NCBI RefSeq assembly: GCF_019969685.1
Contig: NZ_JAHXYZ010000002.1
Location: forward strand, 1,240,001 to 1,304,000
Reading direction: 5' to 3'
From: Microbacterium sp. EST19A
GTDB taxonomy: Bacteria > Actinomycetota > Actinomycetes > Actinomycetales > Microbacteriaceae
Length of the DNA stretch: 64,000 nucleotides
Shown one piece after another: positions 35,640-42,991 of the stretch. The notes beneath the pieces are model-generated. The model saw only the letters and a program-made list of their open reading frames with translations, had not been told where the DNA came from and did no database searches. Within the stretch, counting starts at the first letter, position 1; each line of letters opens with the position of its first letter. The position numbers and the translations under genes are program-made.

Positions 35640-36542
35640 CTACCTCGACCTCAGTTCCACACGATGGTTCAGCACATGCGCCCTGATCGCCTTGACCCTC
35701 GGAAGCATGCGCCTGGCAGCGGGCGTAAGCACGCAGCCGCCTTGCGTAGCGACCGCGAACCTGCCGATCCAGAGTTCCCGTCCCTGAATTCTCAGGCTGT
35801 CGAAGATGCCGTCCACGGCGCGATGCCCTAGAGAGTGCGCGGCGACTACGCGATCGAACAGCATTGCCAGTGCGTACCCACCGAGACCCTGCGACATCAG
35901 AACGTTCGTGAGACGAGCGTCAGTGAGCCGCGCAGTGAGCGCGATTCGCCGCGGAAATTGAGGAATCTCGTCATCCAGAAGTTCAGCTGCGCACCCACCT
36001 TCGAGATTTCGCAGTCGCAGCAACTCCGCGGCCGCATCAACTTCGGGTGACCGATACGGCACACCTCGAAGAGTGAGAGTTCCATTCAGCAGGCGTTGCG
36101 CGAGCAGGTGCTTGTGCCTCCCCGGCAGGGGAATATCTCGACCGCTTCCGTGCCACCTCCGGTGTCGCACGCAGACCGGACCGTGCATACGCGCGACTGT
36201 GACCTGATCGCCTCCGGCGCACCGTCTGCAGAGAGCCACAGCTGCCGGAATCATGCGACAACTCGGGCATTCGACTTGACGCGTGGCGCCACCATGTCCA
36301 CAGGCGCGACCGCCGGCTTCGCGGAGCAATGCACCATCCGGAAGCCCACCCAACGCCTCGATCTTCCAGAGGGCGCTTCTCGGTGTCACCCGAATTGGGA
36401 GGGTTCGATCCTCGCGTCGCAACGCCAACCAGAGGTCCTTTTCGCCGATTGCATTTGCGGCGCAAAGCCGCGCCCAGTAGCTCGCCGCCGTTTCCCCCGG
36501 ATACAGGCGAACGGAAGTCGGAAGCCCGGGACGCGAGGTCAT
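35640..36542 (-). CDS. tniQ: TniQ family transposition protein, copy 1 (proximal)
   Basis: A 300-aa TniQ from the ATG that overlaps the tnsC stop (ATGA). The longer open frame upstream is antisense of tnsC. TSVRLYPGETAASYWARLCAANAIGEKDLW is the TniQ start; CPSC..CRRC and VCVRHRRWHGSG form the zinc site. It probably recruits TnsC to a target. It shares architecture but clearly diverged sequence with copy 2, suggesting that each could serve a different target. Confidence 0.88.
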   Translation of the reverse strand: MTSRPGLPTSVRLYPGETAASYWARLCAANAIGEKDLWLALRREDRTLPIRVTPRSALWKIEALGGLPDGALLREAGGRACGHGGATRQVECPSCRMIPAAVALCRRCAGGDQVTVARMHGPVCVRHRRWHGSGRDIPLPGRHKHLLAQRLLNGTLTLRGVPYRSPEVDAAAELLRLRNLEGGCAAELLDDEIPQFPRRIALTARLTDARLTNVLMSQGLGGYALAMLFDRVVAAHSLGHRAVDGIFDSLRIQGRELWIGRFAVATQGGCVLTPAARRMLPRVKAIRAHVLNHRVELRSR

Positions 36543-37567
36543 GCCGCACTCACAGGCGTTCGCGATCGTCGCGGCTTGCTTGTGTGGAGCGTTGCGGCCG
36601 TCTGACGGCGGGCAAGGTCGCGTTCGAATGCGGCCGAATCGAGCTTCTCGGTTCCGTCGTCCATCGCGCTCAGGGCAGCGAACTGCAAGAGGTCCTTGAG
36701 CAGTCCAATCTCCCCGCCCGTCAGCGCGTGCAGTGTCGGCGCCGCGGACAGAATCGATCCTGGCCGTTGCTCTGCTAGACACAGTGAGCTCTCCATGGCG
36801 AGAAGCAGATCACCCCAGCGAGCCTTCTCCGCGGTCGAGATCAAAGGAAATGGTAAGGCCACGTGCACTTCGAATCGCTTCCCGATCTGCCCACCACGTG
36901 AGCCGTCGAGAAGTCCGGTCCCCTCAACTGCGATTCCGGCGTAGACGAACGTGCCTCCACATCGCTCGGAAAGCTGCTTGAGCATGTCTGATGCCTCGAC
37001 GTTCTGCCGGTATTTCAGATCGAGGTGATGCACGTCATCGACCAAGACGAGTTCGGTGGAGCATCTGCGCAGGGCGTTCGAGACCGCTTCCAGCAGGTCC
37101 CCGTAGGTCATCCTGCCGAGAACCGGGAGACCAAGGAATCGGGCGAACTCATGCATCAGAGCTTTGGCTGAGCACTGGGCGGGTACCGCGACATACACGA
37201 CTGGGAGCATGCCCGGCCCCGCAGCCGGGTGGCCGGTGTCTCGCCGCCTGCGTTCGTGTGCTCTACCGATCTCGACTAGCGAAGTGGTCTTGCCCTGGCC
37301 TGGCTCCCCCGAGAGGATCAGGCCTAGCTTCCCGACTCGTCGGTAGGCGTTGAGCATGACGCGATCCCGAACGGCTCGCTGGAAGGCCTCGAACTGCGGT
37401 GTCCGCACGAAGGCGCCTGCCTGCGAGTATTGAGCTCGTCCCTGGTTGTATAACGCGCGGTCCCCGAAGCTCATGGCCCGAAGCTCCACGGATGTGACCG
37501 GCGCCGGGCGCTCATACGCGGTGTCAACGTGCTCGCGCCAGCCTTCCTTGGTCGCGATCTCGATCAT
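36539..37567 (-). CDS. tnsC: TnsC/TniB-type AAA+ ATPase
   Basis: A 342-aa AAA+ regulator of transposition. Walker A GEPGQGKTT (87-95), Walker B ELVLVDDVHHL (Asp177/178) and the sensor region FVYAGIAVEG are visible. TnsC forms filaments on DNA that link TniQ at the target to the TnsB transposase and gives target immunity. Its start overlaps tnsB by 4 bp and its stop overlaps tniQ copy 1 by 4 bp. Confidence 0.92.
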   Translation of the reverse strand: MIEIATKEGWREHVDTAYERPAPVTSVELRAMSFGDRALYNQGRAQYSQAGAFVRTPQFEAFQRAVRDRVMLNAYRRVGKLGLILSGEPGQGKTTSLVEIGRAHERRRRDTGHPAAGPGMLPVVYVAVPAQCSAKALMHEFARFLGLPVLGRMTYGDLLEAVSNALRRCSTELVLVDDVHHLDLKYRQNVEASDMLKQLSERCGGTFVYAGIAVEGTGLLDGSRGGQIGKRFEVHVALPFPLISTAEKARWGDLLLAMESSLCLAEQRPGSILSAAPTLHALTGGEIGLLKDLLQFAALSAMDDGTEKLDSAAFERDLARRQTAATLHTSKPRRSRTPVSAA

Positions 37568-39567
37568 TCGTCGATCCTCCGCCGCACCTCGTCGAGCCTG
37601 TCTCCGATGAGAGGGAAGCCACCGGTGTTAGGCCATTCCTCAATAGAGGTGGTCTCGATGGACGAGTTGTCATCGTCAGCAGGTCGTTTCTCGTCCTCGA
37701 TGCTCTTCACACTGGTGAAGTTCATCGGATCTTCAGCGATCGCTGCCAATCGAGCGCGCTCTCGCCCGCTTCGCTTCTGACCGTTGCTTCGAGGGGCCGG
37801 ATTCCCTTGACCGGCGAACGCCTTGATCGCCATCGCAAGCTCGCGACGTTCAGCATCGAGCTCAGCGACACCACAGGAGCGCGACGTGCGGGCGTACCGC
37901 CAGACATCACCCAGCATCGGGAGTTCATGGACCTGATTGGACCATCTCAGAGGGATGAACTCGCCGTCCCGCTCGAGCCAGACGACGTGCAGATTGTACG
38001 GGTCTACGCGGATCGGCCATCGGCCGTTCCGCGCTTTGTCAGGAGATTTGCGCCTCCACAGGCCTTTGAGCCGCTCGGAGTTGTAGACGCGGTTATCGAT
38101 GCGCACGCCGTAGCGGTTCAGAACTCGGTAGTCCACAGGTAGCAGCGCGATGTAATCGTCTCGCGTCAGCGGTACGTGGAGTTCGGGCACGTAAGCACGG
38201 AACGCGCGACACATCTCGTTCGGCGACAACTTTATACGCGGATGCAACGGGTCCCGCAGTCCGTCATGCGGACGATTCTGCCACTCGACCGCGATCCAGT
38301 CCTCTAGGAGCTCCTGGGCCTGCGCGATCGTCAGTAGTTCGTCGGATTCCGTGTCTGTGTCGCGACCGCGATGTTCGACGCTGCGGCCGACATATCCCTT
38401 CACGTGCTGCAGCAGCATTGAGTTGATTGCCCCGAACGCTCGCTCTACGTGCGGTTTGTCCGTTGGTGTGTGCGGCGCCGAGGTGATCAGCGAGATATTC
38501 AAGGTTTCACACGCAGCGCGGAAATGCCGCGACAAATAGTTTCGTCCGCGGTCGGTGGTGATCGTGTCGGGAAACACATACGGCTGCGCGAGACGCAATC
38601 GCTCAAATCGCTCCTGATCGATCAGTTGATCGTCAGCCCATGCCGTCGAGATCAGCTGTCGGGTCTCGCGAACCCCTTCCATACGCCGGCCATAGGGCAC
38701 CAGGGCCCGTGCAAGGACAGCCACCAGGTCGACGCTCTTCGTCCCTTCGGGGCGCAGCATCGCGGCAAGAATCGAGCGAGTTGCGACGTCAAGGAGAATC
38801 GTCAGTTCGGGCCGGCCGACGGTTTCGTCATCGATCCGCAGCATGACATCGATCCGCGTGGAGTCCATCTCGACCAGTTCGCCGGGACGCAGTGCGGTGC
38901 GAGTGCCGAATGTGCCGTCGGGTTGAAGCGCAAGCGACTCGCGAGTCTTGGCCGAACCGAAGGTGAATTGCCCGTGCTCGTCTGCTTCGAGAAGTCGGAA
39001 GAACGTCGCTCGGCTCGGCAGCTTCACCGCATCGCCGTGGAGACGTTCGACGCGCCTCATGATTTGTTCGATCGCCGTAGTTCGACTCACAGTCGAGGCG
39101 CGGCTCTTTCCTCCGAGTACGTGGTTGATGGCCTCGACGAGGCGTGGATCCCATGTGCTCTTGCGTGGGGAGCCCTTGCCTGCAGTGGTCGTCCCCTGCT
39201 CTCGGAACGCTTTAAGCCGACGCTCCACGGCGCGCGTGGAGACAGTCCTGCTTAGGCGCACCTCCAGCCACTCGCGCTCTGCTTCAACAGCCTTCCCGAC
39301 CCCGATCTCTTCTCGGGTCGCCTCGATGCGTATGCACGATTGCAGCCACGGATCCATGTCCGGCGTGATGTCCTGCACCTGCAGAGAAAGGTTCAGCAGA
39401 CCTGAAGTGTCGCTAGGCACCGGTGTTGCATCATGTCGAAGCTCGTCGAGAGCGACTTCGACCTCACTTCCGTCCTCATCTCGGAGCATCGCCGAATCCT
39501 TCTCAATGAACAAGACCGAGAACTTGCGTTGACGCCACGTGAGCGACCCGCCAACTACAACGCGCAT
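37564..39567 (-). CDS. tnsB: TnsB-type DDE transposase
   Basis: A 667-aa retroviral-integrase-fold transposase. The ATG at 39567 is chosen because AAAGGAG lies 6 bp before it and it overlaps the tnsA stop (TGATG). The catalytic triad is Asp235 (VEMDSTRIDV), Asp339 (TTDRGRNY) and Glu375 (DKPHVERAFG). N-terminal HTH domains bind the end repeats; a Mu-type C-terminal beta-barrel and an acidic tail that contacts TnsC follow. It joins the 3' ends and should bind the ~20-bp repeats at 40471-40558. Confidence 0.95.
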   Translation of the reverse strand: MRVVVGGSLTWRQRKFSVLFIEKDSAMLRDEDGSEVEVALDELRHDATPVPSDTSGLLNLSLQVQDITPDMDPWLQSCIRIEATREEIGVGKAVEAEREWLEVRLSRTVSTRAVERRLKAFREQGTTTAGKGSPRKSTWDPRLVEAINHVLGGKSRASTVSRTTAIEQIMRRVERLHGDAVKLPSRATFFRLLEADEHGQFTFGSAKTRESLALQPDGTFGTRTALRPGELVEMDSTRIDVMLRIDDETVGRPELTILLDVATRSILAAMLRPEGTKSVDLVAVLARALVPYGRRMEGVRETRQLISTAWADDQLIDQERFERLRLAQPYVFPDTITTDRGRNYLSRHFRAACETLNISLITSAPHTPTDKPHVERAFGAINSMLLQHVKGYVGRSVEHRGRDTDTESDELLTIAQAQELLEDWIAVEWQNRPHDGLRDPLHPRIKLSPNEMCRAFRAYVPELHVPLTRDDYIALLPVDYRVLNRYGVRIDNRVYNSERLKGLWRRKSPDKARNGRWPIRVDPYNLHVVWLERDGEFIPLRWSNQVHELPMLGDVWRYARTSRSCGVAELDAERRELAMAIKAFAGQGNPAPRSNGQKRSGRERARLAAIAEDPMNFTSVKSIEDEKRPADDDNSSIETTSIEEWPNTGGFPLIGDRLDEVRRRIDE

Positions 39568-40304
39568 CACACGCTCCTTTGCCACACGATCGTTCTGATG
39601 TTGAGGGCTTGATCGAGATCTGCCTCGAGCGCCCCTGACCAGAGGTGCGCGTAGCAGTGTGCGAAGCCCTCGGATCCGACGCCGAGCAGCGCAGCTACCT
39701 CAGCCAGGGGCAGCCCATCTTCTGGGAGCATTGGCAGTTCTTCGCTGCTCGCCCAGTCTCGGAACGGGCCCAGGAATCGGAGGTTGGCCTCGCGGACTAC
39801 CGATTCCGCGTCATAGACGACATACCGCCAGCCGCGCTCAGCGGCGAACACCGCTGTCATGTCGAACTGTCTTCTGACGTCGTCCTTGATCTGAGTCGCC
39901 GGCTTGACGTCCATCAGCACGGCGTGCCCGTCGTCCAGACGCACGAAGTAGTCCGGGCAGTGCTCGCGCGGGCCGTCGGGCGTGGTCCATCGGATCCACA
40001 TGGGCTGGCTGGCGATCGCAACCACGCCCGGGGTGCGGTCCAATTCGATGAGGCAGCCCCGCTCCGTCAGCGACTCGAATCCGACAGACGCGCCAAGCGC
40101 TCCCATCCAGTGGTATCCGTCGTAGTGCCTCTTGAGCCGCCAACTGGGAAAGTTCCGAACGGGATCGCCTCGTTCGAAGGGCACGCTGTCGCAGTCGACG
40201 GCGTCAAGCTCTAGTTGCACGCCATCGAGACGGTACTCAACGCGAGCTCGCGTCCGGTTCGCTTCAGTGGTGGGAGGAACAGGCCACTGCTGAGTCAGGT
40301 CCAT
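39567..40304 (-). CDS. tnsA: TnsA-type heteromeric endonuclease
   Basis: A 245-aa restriction-endonuclease-fold protein. Catalytic residues fit the TnsA order: Glu77 in GFESLTERGCLIELD, Asp118 in CPDYFV and the DVK motif (132-134) in HAVLMDVKPA. TnsA cuts the 5' strands so that, with TnsB, the element is excised for cut-and-paste movement. It is the first gene of the leftward tns operon, next to the right end as in Tn7. Presence of TnsA distinguishes the element from Tn5053/Tn402-like ones. Confidence 0.9.
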   Translation of the reverse strand: MDLTQQWPVPPTTEANRTRARVEYRLDGVQLELDAVDCDSVPFERGDPVRNFPSWRLKRHYDGYHWMGALGASVGFESLTERGCLIELDRTPGVVAIASQPMWIRWTTPDGPREHCPDYFVRLDDGHAVLMDVKPATQIKDDVRRQFDMTAVFAAERGWRYVVYDAESVVREANLRFLGPFRDWASSEELPMLPEDGLPLAEVAALLGVGSEGFAHCYAHLWSGALEADLDQALNIRTIVWQRSV

Positions 40305-40470
40305 AGGGATCCAATCGACATCGACGGATACTTCCTATTCGGCAGTCAGCCTCTCTCCTGGGGAGCGGTACTGGCCTATGTCCTGAGCCCTGACAAAGAT
40401 GCCCCGACTGGGGATCTGCTCACGGGCAGACTATGTCCGGCACCCAACGAGGCTGGTCGACACGCCGCTC

Positions 40471-40558
40471 TTCCGACACGTCTAGTGAGACTCCGACACT
40501 TTCGTGAGACTCTCCGACAGCCTTCGTGAGACTCCGACACTTTTCGTGAGATCGGACA
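40471..40558. repeat. Tn7-like right end of island B: four tandem TnsB-type sites
   Basis: Units beginning TCCGACA and ending TTCGTGAGAC start at 40472, 40492, 40513 and 40533 with about 20-bp spacing and finish in GATCGGACA at 40558. The inward-reading terminus TGTCCGATCTCACG matches the left termini at 5892 and 26577. It lies 167 bp upstream of tnsA, the standard Tn7 layout. The stretch 40305-40751 otherwise holds only the terminator-like hairpin below. Confidence 0.8.
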
Positions 40559-40693
40559 ATGGCGGCTCCTGCCAGAAGTTTCCGTGACCAAACCGTTGCA
40601 TTCGTTACCTTGCCGTTATACAGTGATCACACGGTGAATGTTTGCTGTGGCATCCACCGCATGTGATTGCAGGACACTCTTGGTGCAAGGGAC

Positions 40694-40727
40694 AAGGGCC
40701 GGTCGGGAGCCTCTCCGACCGGCCCTT
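40694..40727. terminator. Strong bidirectional terminator hairpin right of the insertion
   Basis: AAGGGCCGGTCGG (40694-40706) pairs perfectly with CCGACCGGCCCTT (40715-40727) around an 8-nt loop, with a T on the plus side and A residues on the other. No gene ends just before it on either strand now, so it may have served a transcription unit that the islands displaced. Confidence 0.75.
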
Positions 40728-40751
40728 TACTGTTCCCACTATTCTGTGAGG

Positions 40752-41180
40752 ATGACCGATCGCAAGCTCGCCCTGGAGGCCTGGGAGAGCCTGTTCCGCG
40801 CGCAGCACGAACTGTTCAACGAGATGCTGGAAGACTTCGAGCACGGCGATCTCGCGCAGGCCGAGTACGACGTGCTCCTGACGGTGACGCGCTCCCCCGA
40901 GATGACCGCCCGTCTGCGCGACGTCACGACCAACATGCTGATCAGCCAGCCCAGCGTCTCGCGCCTCGTCGACCGCATGGTCTCGCGCGGTCTCGTCTCG
41001 AAGTGCCCCGACCCCGAAGACGGTCGCGGCGCGCTGATCCGGGCGACGGATGCCGGGGCTCGCACCTTCCGCTCCCTCGCCACGGTCCACGGCCGCTCGA
41101 TCGCGGAGCGCATGTCGCGCCTCGACGACGCCGAGCTCCGTACCCTGCGCGACCTGGCCGAGAAGCTCCGCCGCGGCTGA
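40752..41180 (+). CDS. MarR family transcriptional regulator
   Basis: A 142-aa winged-helix protein. QAEYDVLLTVTRSPEMTARLRDVTTNMLISQPSVSRLVDRMVSRGLVSK contains the recognition helix; CPDPEDGRGALIRATDAG is the wing. The ATG at 40752 follows GTGAGG. It is the first chromosomal gene after the island array. No ligand or target can be deduced. Confidence 0.9.
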   Translation: MTDRKLALEAWESLFRAQHELFNEMLEDFEHGDLAQAEYDVLLTVTRSPEMTARLRDVTTNMLISQPSVSRLVDRMVSRGLVSKCPDPEDGRGALIRATDAGARTFRSLATVHGRSIAERMSRLDDAELRTLRDLAEKLRRG

Positions 41181-41187
41181 CCTCCCT

Positions 41188-41242
41188 CCCGTCGCAGTTG
41201 TGGCCGGTCCCGGGCAGTATTACCCGCCAGAAGTGCGACGGG
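41188..41242. repeat. Dispersed GTCGCAGTT-type inverted repeat, locus 1
   Basis: CGTCGCAGTTGTGGCCGG (41190-41207) faces a related inverted copy CCGCCAGAAGTGCGACGGG (41224-41242). It belongs to the same family as the repeats at 55289-55374 and 58176-58273. Confidence 0.55.
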
Positions 41243-41316
41243 AACGCGCGCCGGTCTGGCAGGGTGGAGCCTGAAGGCGCGCAGCACGGCGCGCCGGGGG
41301 GAAGAGGGAGTCATCC

Positions 41317-42912
41317 ATGGAGATCGCCGGAATCATCGGCATCCTCGTCATCGTCGGCATCGCCGTCGTCGTCGTCGTCGTTCTGCTGCTCATCCTGCTG
41401 CTGTTCGCACGCAGCTGGATCAAGGTCGCCCGAGCCGACGAGGCCCTCGTCATCTCCGGGCGCAAGCAGAAGGTGCAGCTCGCGGTCCTCGGGGCCGACG
41501 GTTCGAGCCGCGACGAGATGTCGGAGTCGCCCGTCACGGTCATCGTGAACGGCAAGTCGCTCGTCAACCCGATCACGCAGCGTCACGAGATCATCTCGCT
41601 GCGCTCGCGGCAGGTCTCCCTCAACGCCGAGGCGCAGTCCCTCGACAGCGTGACGCTGAACGTCGATGGCGTCGCGATCGTGAAGATCGGCTCCGACCCG
41701 CTCCTGGTGCGCCGCGCCGCCGAGCGTTTCGCCTCGCAGGACTCGGCCATCGAGCAGTTCACCACCGAGCAGCTCGAGGGTGCTCTCCGCGGCATCGTCG
41801 CGACGCTGTCGGTCGTCGAGCTCATGCGCGAGCGAAAGAAGTTCTCCGACCAGATCGCCGCCGATGTCTCGCAGGAGCTCGCCGAGCAGGGCCTCATCCT
41901 CGACTCGTTCCAGATCAAGGGCATCACCGACAAGGTCGGCTACATCCAGTCGCTCGGCGCCCCCGAGATCCAGGCGAAGCGTCAGTCGGCGGAGATCTCG
42001 CAGACCAACGCCGACCGCGCGATCAACCAGAAGAACATCTCGAACCAGGAAGCCAACCTGATCGAGCAGACCGCGCTCGACACCAACACGGCCAACTCGA
42101 ACGCCGGCATCGGCCGTGCGCGCGCCGAGGCGGAGCAGGCCGAGAACCTGGCCCGCGAGCAGGCGCAGCAGGCCGTTCTGCAGCAGCAGGCCGAGAACCG
42201 GCAGGCGCAGCTCGACGCCGACGTCAAGCGCGTCGCCGACGCGCAGCGGTACGAAGCCGAGACCCGCGCCCAGGCCGAGCTGTACACCCGTGAGCGGGCG
42301 GCAGAGGCTGCCGCGATCGAGCAGGTCAAGCAGGCCGAGGCCCGCACTCGCATCGCCGAGCAGCAGGCCGTGGCCGACAAGGCCCGTGCCGACGGTGAGG
42401 CTGCGGCTGCGGTCGCGAGCGCCACCGGTGAAGCCGACGCGCTGCGGTCGAAGGCCGAGGCCGAGGCTCACGCCCGACGCCTGCAGGCTGCTGCCGAGGC
42501 CGAGGCGATCCGCGCCACCGGTGACGCCCGCGCCGCCGCCCTCGAGGCAGAGGCGAAGGCCATCGCGTCGAACCAGGACGCGTTCCTCTCGCAGCGCGTG
42601 CTCGAGGTGCTGCCGTCGATCATGGCCGAGTTCGCCAAGGGCTACGCCGCGATCGGCAACGTGTCGATCATCGGCAGCTCCGGTGAGGACGGCGCGTCGA
42701 GTGTGGTCGGTGCCGACAGTGCGAAGGCGCTGCGCTCGGTGTTCGACAGCGTCCACTCGGCCACGGGGCTCGACCTCGCCGGCATCATCCAGGGTCAGGC
42801 CGTCGGTCGCGGCATCGGCGAGGGTGTGGCTGCAGCCACGCCTCCCGCACCCCGCAAGGCGAAGCCGACCACTCCGCCGCCGCCCGCTCCCCCGGCGCCT
42901 GCCGCGGAGTAG
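41317..42912 (+). CDS. Flotillin-like SPFH domain protein
   Basis: A 531-aa protein preceded by GGGAG. An N-terminal transmembrane helix (IAGIIGILVIVGIAVVVVVV) is followed by an SPFH/band-7 domain (about 35-215: VARADEALVISGRKQKVQ.., IEQFTTEQLEGALRGIVATLSVVELMRERKKF). A long Ala/Glu/Gln-rich coiled coil (about 215-420) follows, then a short C-terminal domain with a Pro-rich tail. Flotillins oligomerise into membrane scaffolds. Typical length. Its GC-rich repetitive codons produce a long antisense open frame that is not a gene. Confidence 0.92.
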   Translation: MEIAGIIGILVIVGIAVVVVVVLLLILLLFARSWIKVARADEALVISGRKQKVQLAVLGADGSSRDEMSESPVTVIVNGKSLVNPITQRHEIISLRSRQVSLNAEAQSLDSVTLNVDGVAIVKIGSDPLLVRRAAERFASQDSAIEQFTTEQLEGALRGIVATLSVVELMRERKKFSDQIAADVSQELAEQGLILDSFQIKGITDKVGYIQSLGAPEIQAKRQSAEISQTNADRAINQKNISNQEANLIEQTALDTNTANSNAGIGRARAEAEQAENLAREQAQQAVLQQQAENRQAQLDADVKRVADAQRYEAETRAQAELYTRERAAEAAAIEQVKQAEARTRIAEQQAVADKARADGEAAAAVASATGEADALRSKAEAEAHARRLQAAAEAEAIRATGDARAAALEAEAKAIASNQDAFLSQRVLEVLPSIMAEFAKGYAAIGNVSIIGSSGEDGASSVVGADSAKALRSVFDSVHSATGLDLAGIIQGQAVGRGIGEGVAAATPPAPRKAKPTTPPPPAPPAPAAE

Positions 42913-42991
42913 AAGACAGAGAACAGCGGATGCCGCGGCCGATTCGGTCGCGGCATCCGTCGTCTCCGACCCGACCGGGCAGACTGGGACG

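Noticed and set aside
34330..40558. CRISPR-associated transposon (CAST)
   Set aside because: A Tn7-like operon with TniQ raised the possibility, but no cas gene and no array of regularly spaced repeats with unique spacers was seen. The end repeats are contiguous and lack spacers.
26572..40563. Perfect 5-bp target duplication around island B
   Set aside because: The flanks read ATAGT and ATGGC, two mismatches in five; not a convincing duplication.
40590..40690. tRNA or SRP RNA as the attachment site next to the right end
   Set aside because: No TTCGA-type T-arm, anticodon stem or SRP tetraloop motif was found on either strand.
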